Shown piece by piece: positions 1 to 6,095 of a DNA stretch of 18,831 nucleotides (positions are counted from its first letter, which is position 1; the number at the start of each line of letters is the position of its first letter). The notes beneath the pieces were generated by a model. That model searched no databases and was not told the origin of the DNA. It was given only the letters and a program-made list of their open reading frames with translations. The stretch lies in NCBI GenBank assembly GCA_937876865.1, contig CALEFF010000089.1:1-18831 (forward strand), read 5' to 3'. Position numbers and translations under genes: made by a program. Origin of the DNA: an uncultured Bacteroidales bacterium (GTDB lineage Bacteria > Bacteroidota > Bacteroidia > Bacteroidales > P3).

Positions 1-24
1 GCGCGTAATACAGATGAGCAGTAA

Positions 25-369
25 TTCAATAACATCATTGCCGGCATGCCTGCCGAAGGTGTTGACATCCACACAGCCGAACAAGCCGTATGGGAAGAAC
101 TCGACCGCCTGTGCCACGAACCAATACCAGAACAAGAAATCCAAAAAGTCAAGAACAAGTTCGTATCAGCCACAGCTATGGACCTCACCGACTACCAGCA
201 CTGCGCAGCCGAAATGGCATACCTCGAAATGTTCGGTAATGCCGACGACATCAACCACCAAGTGGAAGCCTACGAAAATGTCAGCCAGAAACAGCTGCTC
301 AGAGTATGCCGTCAGGTGCTCCGACGCCGCAACTCCTGCGTCCTGCATTATTTAAAAGCAGAAGATTGA
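25..369 (+). CDS. M16 family zinc metallopeptidase, C-terminal fragment
   Basis: This is the last ~115 codons of an insulinase-like (M16) peptidase. These proteins usually carry a catalytic and an inactive repeat, and this piece matches the end of the second one. Visible signs are the 'GMPAEGVD' strand, then 'AEQAVWEELDRL' and 'QKVKNKFVSA' helices, 'AEMAYLEMFGNADDIN', and the terminal 'RRNSCVLHYLKAED' strand. The HxxEH zinc site belongs to the N-terminal part and lies outside the window. The homologous frame continues upstream of the first ATG (position 46) back to codon 25, but codon 22-24 is TAA. The reading frame is therefore interrupted right at the window edge, by a nonsense change, a frameshift or a contig-end error. 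Codons are GC-rich compared with the right-hand part of the window. A hairpin terminator follows about 55 bases later. Confidence 0.75.
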   Translation, partial: FNNIIAGMPAEGVDIHTAEQAVWEELDRLCHEPIPEQEIQKVKNKFVSATAMDLTDYQHCAAEMAYLEMFGNADDINHQVEAYENVSQKQLLRVCRQVLRRRNSCVLHYLKAED

Positions 370-422
370 AAGTTGAAAGGTCCTAAAGTCCCTAACCCCT
401 ACCCTGCAAATGTTAAAAACAT

Positions 423-456
423 AAATCCGAAATGTTAACGCATCTTCGGATTTTTC
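423..456 (+). terminator. Rho-independent terminator after the peptidase gene
   Basis: A 9-bp inverted repeat, AAATCCGAA (423-431) and TTCGGATTT (445-453), has a 13-base loop that can pair further (ATG/CAT). The descending arm runs into a T-rich stretch. It lies 54 bases after the peptidase stop codon on the same strand. Confidence 0.75.
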
Positions 457-564
457 CTTTTCTGCCCCTCTACAACCCCGATAAACAAAGAGTTTGGCTC
501 AAATCTGTGTTCGCACACAAAAATCTTAAAAAACTCTAACTTCTTGATAATGTGACTCAACCAG

Positions 565-595
565 TTTTGCCAATTCATCCAAAAGCCGTAACTTT
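565..595 (+). promoter_or_regulatory. Bacteroidota-type promoter for the lysozyme-like gene
   Basis: TTTG at 565-568 and TAACTTTG at 588-595 are 19 bases apart. This is the consensus -33 TTTG / -7 TAnnTTTG pattern of the Bacteroides primary sigma factor. Transcription should start near 602. The rest of the 370-693 interval holds only the upstream terminator and AT-rich leader. Confidence 0.8.
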
Positions 596-693
596 GCACC
601 AGTTTTAAGAGTAAAACAAGAGAGACGTTAATGTCGGATATATCAAATACGAGACGCAAACACATCCGACCAGTATTCACGAAAACGAATCAA

Positions 694-1125
694 ATGAGAA
701 AGATTTTATTATCGCTTTTCATCACATTCAGCCTCGGAGCATCTGCTGCGACAGCAGACCTCGAAGCAAAATGGGAAACGGTAATCAAAGCAATCTCCTT
801 CGTGGAGAGCACAGGCAGAGCAAACGCCGTTTCACCTTGCGGAAAGTATGTAGGCTACCTTCAGATTTCCAAAATCCTCGTTCGCCAATGCAACATCCTT
901 GCCGGCTACGAAAAGTACAACTACAACGACCGCTACAGCATTGACAAGAGCATTAACATGTTCATCGAATACCAGGAACGCTACAATCCAGAAGGCAACA
1001 TCGAGAAGGCCATCCGCCTTTGGAATTCAGGCGACCTCAAATGCATGGAGCGCAAAGCCAAGACCGAGCGCTACTACCAAAGAGTGATGAAACGCTACAA
1101 CACACTCATTAAAGCAGAAGCCTAA
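694..1125 (+). CDS. Small exported lysozyme/transglycosylase-like protein
   Basis: This 143-residue protein begins with a signal peptide (MRKILLSLFITFSLGASAATA). The mature part reads 'WETVIKAISFVESTGRANAVS', then 'GKYVGYLQISKILVRQCN', then 'AIRLWNSG'. That is the layout of SLT/lysozyme-like folds: a catalytic Glu in a 'VES' helix, a 'G.LQI' strand, and an Asn-containing 'LWN.G' motif. Proteins of this shape occur in Bacteroidota chromosomes, phages and conjugative elements, where they cut peptidoglycan. An in-frame ATG at 631 would put 21 charged residues before the signal peptide, so 694 is preferred. The gene stands alone, with its own consensus promoter at 565-595 and terminator at 1141-1167. 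The assignment rests on motif layout, so the enzymatic activity is an inference. Confidence 0.65.
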   Translation: MRKILLSLFITFSLGASAATADLEAKWETVIKAISFVESTGRANAVSPCGKYVGYLQISKILVRQCNILAGYEKYNYNDRYSIDKSINMFIEYQERYNPEGNIEKAIRLWNSGDLKCMERKAKTERYYQRVMKRYNTLIKAEA

Positions 1126-1140
1126 CATTCTGAATAACGA

Positions 1141-1167
1141 AGCATCCCACACGGGATGCTTTTTTTG
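1141..1167 (+). terminator. Strong rho-independent terminator
   Basis: A perfect 8-bp stem, AGCATCCC (1141-1148) and GGGATGCT (1153-1160), has an ACAC loop and is followed by seven T residues. It lies 15 bases after the stop of the lysozyme-like gene. Confidence 0.92.
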
Positions 1168-1191
1168 TTTCCTCCCGCAATAACGACACCC

Positions 1192-1267
1192 CAACAACGA
1201 AATAACGATACAACGAAACAACGAAATAACAGAATAACGATACAACGGAATAACGAAATAACGAAAT
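1192..1267. repeat. 8-bp minisatellite (consensus AAATAACG)
   Basis: At least nine consecutive 8-base units fit AAATAACG with substitutions. Examples are AAATAACG at 1200-1207, ATACAACG at 1208-1215 and 1240-1247, AAACAACG at 1216-1223, GAATAACG at 1232-1239 and 1248-1255, and AAATAACG at 1256-1263. The tract lies between the terminator at 1141-1167 and the 3' end of the minus-strand four-helix gene. A minus-strand open frame across it (repeated Phe/Arg/Tyr/Val/Ile/Ser residues) is only the repeat translated. Confidence 0.85.
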
Positions 1268-1283
1268 CTCTCCAATAACTCCT

Positions 1284-1805
1284 CTACTTCACATTCCTCG
1301 TCCCGTTACATTCAGGATAACCGCTGCAACTCCAAAACTCACGCCCCGAGTTCACACCCTTTTTAGCCACACGCTTTACCATCGGCTTCCCACACAACGG
1401 GCACACAGGAGCATCAGCAGCCACACTCTGCTCCTTGCGATGAGCAAGCCGTTCAGCAGTTAGCCCCTCTGTAAAACCACCCTCCTCACGAAACGTCGCC
1501 AACTGATTATCAATCTGCTTCCCAAGCATCAGAATAAGTCTGTTACAAAGAATAATCATACAATTAGCCCCCACCACCGAATCCGCCGACTGCAACCACA
1601 GCGCAAGCCTCTCCTTCTGCTTCAGAATATGCAAACCACTCTCGTGCTGCACATCATCCATATAAGCAGGTTTGTCAAACTGCACCGCTGCCACTGCCCT
1701 ATATTCCTGCGACCTCATAGACCACGGAGCCTGACCGTGCAACAGCAACCAGTTCATATAGTCATTCGACAATTCCGCCAGCGTGGCACCAAACACTATC
1801 TTCAT
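1284..1805 (-). pseudogene. Four-helix-bundle suffix-domain protein, C-terminal part of a split gene
   Basis: This 173-residue frame starts in the middle of a four-helix-bundle (IVP/S23-like) domain ('ATLAELSNDYMNWLLL'). It continues into the suffix region seen in Bacteroidota homologues ('ESGLHILKQKERLALWLQSADSVVGANCMIILCNRLI' in pieces). It ends with a topoisomerase-type zinc ribbon: CPLCGKP, then 'FWSCSGYPECNGTR', giving four cysteines at CxxC...CxxxxxC spacing. The zinc ribbon suggests nucleic-acid binding; the cellular role of the family is not established. The N-terminal helices lie in the next minus-strand frame (1814-2050). Only 26 bases separate the 'ETEM' ATG there (1831-1829) from the ATG used here (1805-1803). 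Together the two frames make one normal-looking protein, so this is probably a disrupted gene, though reinitiation to give two chains is possible. Confidence 0.7.
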
Positions 1806-1813
1806 TTATTTTA

Positions 1814-2050
1814 TTACTCATCTTTTTTCATCTCCGTTTCCTTCGATGTTGAATGGCGCGAATTACCCTCAGCAATATTAGCAGGAGCCGATCTGGCGGC
1901 CTGCGTCATTTGTGCATACTGCCTACCACCTGGATCATTCGTGTTATTCAAGAAACGCGCACAAAAATCCTGCGTAGCCAACTGCACAACATTAGCCATC
2001 ACCCAAGTATCAAGCCAGTAATAACCAAACTTAGAAATTTTAACCGCCAT
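1814..2050 (-). pseudogene. Four-helix-bundle protein, N-terminal part of a split gene
   Basis: This 78-residue frame carries the first half of the four-helix-bundle domain: an aromatic-rich first helix ('YYWLDTWVMANVVQLA'), the 'QMTQAARSAPANIAEGNSRHS' region with the family's hallmark 'aNIAEG' motif, and 'TSKETEM'. It then runs into 'KKDE' and a TAA at 1816-1814. In homologues the helix continues directly into the sequence that here begins 8 bases further on, in another frame (1284-1805). A consensus promoter sits about 50 bases upstream. The intact promoter and otherwise well-kept halves suggest the disruption is recent, or that both halves are still translated. Confidence 0.7.
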
Positions 2051-2103
2051 AAACCTATAGATTATTCATTACTACTAAATTCGCCATCAAAACGAAAGCA
2101 ACG

Positions 2104-2136
2104 CAAAGATACAACGCCACACCACCCCACTCCAAA
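2104..2136 (-). promoter_or_regulatory. Bacteroidota-type promoter for the four-helix-bundle gene
   Basis: On the minus strand, TTTG (2136-2133) and TATCTTTG (2111-2104) are separated by 21 bases, matching -33 TTTG / -7 TAnnTTTG. The predicted start near 2097 gives a leader of about 45 bases before the ATG at 2050. Confidence 0.7.
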
Positions 2137-2207
2137 CAAAAACACCACAATATACACTCCTCTGCACAAAAATTCCAAAACACCCCACCAAACCACGAAA
2201 TAACAAA

Positions 2208-3207
2208 ATTTAGCTACCCTCAAATTTAATGAGTCGGTTAGACACAAAGATAGCGCTTTTAATATAACTAATCTACAACAGTAGAAATTTAATAAGTCGG
2301 TTAGACATAAATAAAAGAATATTGGACATAAATATCTACAACAGTAGAAATTTAATAAGTCGGTTAGACCCCCGTTCCTATTGAAGTAACAGTCTTGTAT
2401 CTACAACAGTAGAAATTTAATAAGTCGGTTAGACCTAATTTTCGAAGATGATTTTTCCTTAATATCTACAACAGTAGAAATTTAATAAGTCGGTTAGACT
2501 TGAGAAGGCTGTGAACCACACTGACCGATCTACAACAGTAGAAATTTAATAAGTCGGTTAGACAAAAAAAGAACGTAAAATATTTGCTAATATCTACAAC
2601 AGTAGAAATTTAATAAGTCGGTTAGACTACTTATTTACTTCTGACGGGAAGGCTCTATCTACAACAGTAGAAATTTAATAAGTCGGTTAGACTTATTTTC
2701 TTTTTCATGGTTCAGTAAATATCTACAACAGTAGAAATTTAATAAGTCGGTTAGACAGGAAGGAAAACCGACGGACGGCGGACGCATCTACAACAGTAGA
2801 AATTTAATAAGTCGGTTAGACTACCTCTGGAAACAATAAGTGTACTTTTATCTACAACAGTAGAAATTTAATAAGTCGGTTAGACATCTTCCTTGTCGAG
2901 TCTGTAGAGCTCTAATCTACAACAGTAGAAATTTAATAAGTCGGTTAGACAAAAAAAAACGGCGAAACATTTGCTCGTATCTACAACAGTAGAAATTTAA
3001 TAAGTCGGTTAGACATTGGGCACCAGAAAAGTAAAGTTACTGCATCTACAACAGTAGAAATTTAATAAGTCGGTTAGACATACTTCTGCCAGGCTGAAGG
3101 AGGCGGATCTACAACAGTAGAAATTTAATAAGTCGGTTAGACTCGACGGGCTGACGGAGACGACAGTATGGATCTACAACAGTAGAAATTTAATAAGTCG
3201 GTTAGAC
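2208..3207 (-). CRISPR. Type V-A (Cas12a-type) CRISPR array, 16 repeats and 15 spacers
   Basis: Identical 36-base repeats start at 2271, 2334, 2399, 2464, 2528, 2592, 2657, 2721, 2786, 2850, 2915, 2979, 3044, 3107 and 3172, plus a degenerate copy at 2208-2243. The spacers are 27-29 bases. On the minus strand each repeat starts GTCTAACCGACTTATTAAA and ends AATTTCTACTGTTGTAGAT. That 3' end is the Cas12a crRNA handle, a TCTAC/GTAGA stem with a TGTT loop. Transcription is therefore on the minus strand, from 3207 towards 2208. The degenerate copy (mutated in its handle half) lies at the far end, as expected for the trailer, and cas2/cas1 lie on the leader side. The leader-proximal (newest) spacer is 3143-3171 and the oldest is 2244-2270. 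In known type V-A loci this array would be served by a Cas12a effector, which is not in the window. Confidence 0.98.
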
Positions 3208-3369
3208 TCTCATTTATATTACAAAGATAGCAAAATTTTCAATTACAAACATTTATACCAAGACATTTTCTCGTCCATTTACCCCGCCCATTGCACGGTA
3301 TCCGTATACAAGCCAGAGAATCAACCGCTTACGCACAGTTTCCAAAATGTTCACACTTAGGTTTGCATA
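3208..3369 (-). promoter_or_regulatory. CRISPR leader with candidate array promoter
   Basis: This AT-rich segment lies between the cas2 stop and the first repeat. On the minus strand it contains TATCTTTG (3229-3222), a good -7 box ending 14 bases before the first repeat. A TTTG (3249-3246) sits 16 bases upstream of it, somewhat closer than the usual 19-21. Transcription would start at the leader/repeat border. No gene is visible here; plus-strand open frames crossing it have no recognisable content. Confidence 0.6.
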
Positions 3370-3642
3370 CTAAAAATAGAAAACATCTTTATCACGGTGA
3401 ATCGCATGACCATACTTGCGAAGATGGATATTTGAGACGTCAAATATTATTACGCTATCCGCACCAGAAAACAACGGAGCAAAAGTTTCCTCAATATGAG
3501 CGGTAATGTTGTTTATTACACGCTGCGTGTTATTAACCTCGTACACCGAAAACTGGAGACGAACAGCACCATTTTTCCTCAACATCTTCGAGAAGCGCGT
3601 GCGAAGTTTATCATCTGCAATATCATAACTTATCACCAGCAT
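3370..3642 (-). CDS. cas2: CRISPR-associated endoribonuclease/integrase subunit Cas2
   Basis: This is a 90-residue Cas2 of normal length. It has a ferredoxin-like first strand with the conserved Asp ('MLVISYDIADDKLR', D7) and a 'GAVRLQFSVYEV' second strand. A later 'DSVIIFDVSN' strand and a C-terminal 'DKDVFYF' complete the fold. Cas2 dimers bridge two Cas1 dimers in the spacer-integration complex and are structural in that role. The gene starts on the TGATG that ends cas1 (one-base overlap), so the two are translationally coupled. It ends 162 bases before the array, the usual type V-A order. Base composition matches cas1 and differs from the AT-rich genes right of 5,030. Confidence 0.95.
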   Translation of the reverse strand: MLVISYDIADDKLRTRFSKMLRKNGAVRLQFSVYEVNNTQRVINNITAHIEETFAPLFSGADSVIIFDVSNIHLRKYGHAIHRDKDVFYF

Positions 3643-4610
3643 CAGACCCCGAATTTAGGATATTGTTCTATCGACTTACCTTGCATAAAACCACGATAAT
3701 ACGACTGAACATATTTAAAGACATCTATTTTGTAGTCCACAAGAGCATCAAAGAAAACTTTTGTATAGTCTGCATTTTTCTCCAACTTAAGTTTGTATTC
3801 ACCTTTTATCAGGGTAAAATCCTTTACAGTGAATTGTCCTCTGTTAAAAGCCGTCCTGACACATCTGTCAATAATGCAGCGAAACGGTTCCATTAAATCA
3901 CAAATAAGAGATTTACGCTTAAACCACAAGCGGTGGAACACCCCGACATAAAGATCAAAGCCAAACATCCTAACAAAGCACTCCATATAATTGAAAAGCA
4001 TGGTATAGCCTATATCCAATGCCACATTTATAATATCACATTTAGTTCTTGGGCGACGTGCCACCCACTCCATATCCTGAAAATAAGCTTTAAAGAATGC
4101 CTTAGAAGCTACACCTTCTATCCCCATCAATGAAGAATATTCGCTTACGTCTTGAATAGCCTCTAAGCAGGCCTCACAGTTTGCCAATGCCTCTTCCGTA
4201 AGCAAGTCTCTTCTCCTCGTGTTAACAAGCAATTGCCGCTGATTCATAATCTTATTCGCAATCAGCAACTTAGCAATGGTTATATCATTCTTATCCAGCG
4301 CATACTGCTTCTGCCGAAGAAGATAATTGGCTTCTGCCGAATTAGCCCAATAAAAAACAGGGCGGAAAGACGGTTTTACAACAATCAGAGCAACGCTATA
4401 CTTCTTGCACTTCTCAATCAGGGGTGTCGTAACGGTTATATGTCCTACAACGAATAGTGCAAGAATCTTTTGGAATGGCAACTTCGTTAGAGTTTTCTTC
4501 TCTTCAGTTTCCTCCAAAAGCAATTCACCATTACTTACCCTCAGGCTACGTTCCTTAACGCAATTAATTACAAATATGCTTCGGTATTCTATGTCCTTAT
4601 GCGTAAACAT
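3642..4610 (-). CDS. cas1: CRISPR-associated integrase Cas1
   Basis: Cas1 is the metal-dependent integrase that inserts new spacers at the leader end. Numbering from an upstream TTG (4616), the metal-binding residues are Glu167 in 'LMGIEGVAS', His228 in 'VGVFHRLWF', and Asp240/Glu243 in 'SLICDLMEPFR'. The N-terminal beta domain ('RSLRVSNGELLLEE') and the alpha-helical C-terminal domain are both present, at about 322 residues, the normal size. The ATG at 4610 is preferred over the TTG at 4616. With it, the gene overlaps the end of the cas4-derived frame by 14 bases, typical of an adaptation operon (cas4-cas1-cas2). The gene looks intact, but its upstream operon partners, including the effector, have been lost or replaced. 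Confidence 0.95.
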   Translation of the reverse strand: MFTHKDIEYRSIFVINCVKERSLRVSNGELLLEETEEKKTLTKLPFQKILALFVVGHITVTTPLIEKCKKYSVALIVVKPSFRPVFYWANSAEANYLLRQKQYALDKNDITIAKLLIANKIMNQRQLLVNTRRRDLLTEEALANCEACLEAIQDVSEYSSLMGIEGVASKAFFKAYFQDMEWVARRPRTKCDIINVALDIGYTMLFNYMECFVRMFGFDLYVGVFHRLWFKRKSLICDLMEPFRCIIDRCVRTAFNRGQFTVKDFTLIKGEYKLKLEKNADYTKVFFDALVDYKIDVFKYVQSYYRGFMQGKSIEQYPKFGV

Positions 4611-5013
4611 TATCAACGTTTGTTCTATCGCACAGATTGCAGTATATGCAATGCCTGCATTTATTTGGATTTATTGCCATATAATCCTCTGGATTGTAAT
4701 TACGAAACTTGTAAACAAATGCGGCAAACTTGCATTCATCACTCTCTGTTGGCATTGCCACAGGAATCATTTTGTTTGTAGAGGTTTCATAAAAAGCAAG
4801 GTTGTCAACTTCATACCCCATTTCCCTCAAACAAAACATCTGCGCCCACAACTGATATATTTGTCCTTGGTAGATTGTTTTTATTTGGTATTTGCGTTCT
4901 ATGAGTTTCTTCTCCCTTCCATCGTAAACATCAATTTTACCCATCAACTTGAACCTTTCCGAGTAGACTGGCATAGAAAGAAGCACATCCTTTCTATACC
5001 ATTTATAATTTAT
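4597..5013 (-). pseudogene. cas4: cas4, 5'-truncated (RecB-like nuclease of the type V-A adaptation module)
   Basis: This is the C-terminal ~140 residues of the fused frame. It shows the RecB-family nuclease core: a 'YRKDVLLSMPVYSE' lead-in, the metal ligand Asp in 'LMGKIDVYD' (D388 of the fusion), the ExK pair in 'LIERKYQIK' (E399, K401), and the 'YQGQIYQLWAQMF' motif. It ends with the iron-sulfur cysteines in 'NKCRHCIYCNLCDR' (C479, C482, C488, with C485 extra). A complete type V-A Cas4 has another ~50 N-terminal residues including the first cluster cysteine ('CP' motif). These are missing and replaced by foreign sequence. Cas4 normally trims prespacers and checks the PAM before Cas1-Cas2 integration. 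Its position directly before cas1, with a 14-base overlap, confirms the identity. Confidence 0.85.
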
Positions 5014-6093
5014 GTGAATACCTGTATAAATTTTCTCGTTATATTTAAATATTGATAAATCTTCTTGGGTTAATTTCAAATTAAATTGATAATCTCTTTT
5101 TGAAAATACAGGAAAATTAAACGAAAGGTCTTTATCGGTTAAAGGAAAATATAAATTAGTTATTTGATTATCTATAAAGTCTGTAGTTTTTATGGAAGAA
5201 CAAGAAGCTGTTAATGGAATTACTAATGGTTGTCTTAATTTACTTGTATTCAACACAAGTTCTGCAGAGTGCTCTCCTGCTTTTTTAGGAATATATGATA
5301 CAGAAAAAGGCTGAGAACCATCTTTAATATCCAAGGATTTGGCAGACAATTTGAAATAATCCTTATCCTTCCCTCTAATTTCAAGACTTACATTATTCCT
5401 TATATATTTTCCTGAGACAATCATTCGGATTGTTTCTGGGTAAATAGAAGGTATTGGTATATGATTAAAGAATAATTCATTAATAGAAAGAGTTTTACCG
5501 TTTTTTGCTACTTCTACCATAATATCCGAAGCAATTCCATTATATGGATCATTCTTAGATTCAATTAAAATATTCTTTATTTGTATTGCAGGATTTACAC
5601 CTTTACCTTTTATTTTAGATATTTTCCATGATATTTGAATATGCTCTTTGTTTTCACACTCTTGTGGTAAAAACACTTCATCAAATTCTTTGGTAGTAGG
5701 TCTTCTGCGAGTAGTAAAAGTATATGATTTATTATTTTCATCTAATACATTTTTCCAATCATCATTTGGAGAAAGTCTATATTGCAAAGTTGCACTCCAA
5801 GTTGCTTTTGAAGACTTTAAAGAATAACTTTTCCAAGATAATTTTACGCTTTCTTGACTTAGGGTTGATAAATTCAATATTATTCTACCTGTTTGAAGTT
5901 TTTTATTTTCTACTTCAAAATAAATAGAAGAATCTTTTCTTGTGTACTTTTCTTTATCAAAAGTTGGTACAATAAAGTTTGATTGCTTTAAAGAATGAAT
6001 ATTATAATTCTCTGTATTATCCTTTTGTGAATAAAGCGTAATATTTACAACAAATAAAAATAATCCAAGTAATGTTATTCTTTTAAAACTCAT
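4597..6093 (-). CDS. Chimeric reading frame: secreted Ig-like protein fused to a Cas4 C-terminus
   Basis: This is a 498-codon frame made of two unrelated parts. Residues 1-22 are a signal peptide (MSFKRITLLGLFLFVVNITLYS). Residues 25 to about 355 are beta-rich, with an Ig-like repeat ending 'PFSVSYIPKKAGEHSAELVL' and 'IPLTASC', then a second repeat that stops early. This part looks like an exported Bacteroidota protein of unknown function. From about residue 360 the sequence is Cas4 nuclease (see the separate entry). Codons change from very AT-rich to mixed at the same point, around base 5,001-5,030. The start lies two bases after the stop of the LysM gene, so the first part belongs to the guaA operon. 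A signal peptide would export the product and a Cas4 lacking its N-terminus should be inactive, so the fused product is unlikely to function. Confidence 0.8.
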   Translation of the reverse strand: MSFKRITLLGLFLFVVNITLYSQKDNTENYNIHSLKQSNFIVPTFDKEKYTRKDSSIYFEVENKKLQTGRIILNLSTLSQESVKLSWKSYSLKSSKATWSATLQYRLSPNDDWKNVLDENNKSYTFTTRRRPTTKEFDEVFLPQECENKEHIQISWKISKIKGKGVNPAIQIKNILIESKNDPYNGIASDIMVEVAKNGKTLSINELFFNHIPIPSIYPETIRMIVSGKYIRNNVSLEIRGKDKDYFKLSAKSLDIKDGSQPFSVSYIPKKAGEHSAELVLNTSKLRQPLVIPLTASCSSIKTTDFIDNQITNLYFPLTDKDLSFNFPVFSKRDYQFNLKLTQEDLSIFKYNEKIYTGIHINYKWYRKDVLLSMPVYSERFKLMGKIDVYDGREKKLIERKYQIKTIYQGQIYQLWAQMFCLREMGYEVDNLAFYETSTNKMIPVAMPTESDECKFAAFVYKFRNYNPEDYMAINPNKCRHCIYCNLCDRTNVDNVYA

Positions 6094-6095
6094 AA

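Noticed and set aside
14..355. Plus-strand 113-codon frame at the window start
   Set aside because: It is the +1 shadow of the M16 peptidase fragment and is Ser/Thr/Pro-rich, as expected from a shifted frame.
1027..1275. Minus-strand frame with repeated FRYFVI/YRYSVIS-like residues
   Set aside because: It is the 8-bp minisatellite translated, and then the reverse of the lysozyme-like gene. It is not a real protein.
1814..1831. Programmed -1 frameshift on the A6 run to join the two four-helix frames
   Set aside because: The -1 frame after the run meets TGA and then TAA before the downstream ATG, so slippage cannot produce the joined protein.
2062..2247. Minus-strand 61-codon frame ending near the array trailer
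   Set aside because: It is low-complexity (Val/Gly/Phe-rich), runs over a promoter and the degenerate repeat, and has no homology I can recognise.
3291..3506. Plus-strand open frame spanning the leader and the end of cas2
   Set aside because: It overlaps cas2 antisense and shows no recognisable protein features, so it is a chance frame.
4405..5055. Long plus-strand open frame of 216 codons opposite cas1/cas4
   Set aside because: It is a hydrophobic-looking shadow of the minus-strand cas1/cas4 coding sequence with no family motif. The minus-strand frames carry catalytic residues.
4597..6093. A genuine new secreted or anchored Cas4 nuclease
   Set aside because: The Cas4 part lacks its N-terminal region with the first cluster cysteine, a signal peptide would export it away from its partners, and the join coincides with a composition break. 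Kept only as a chimera.
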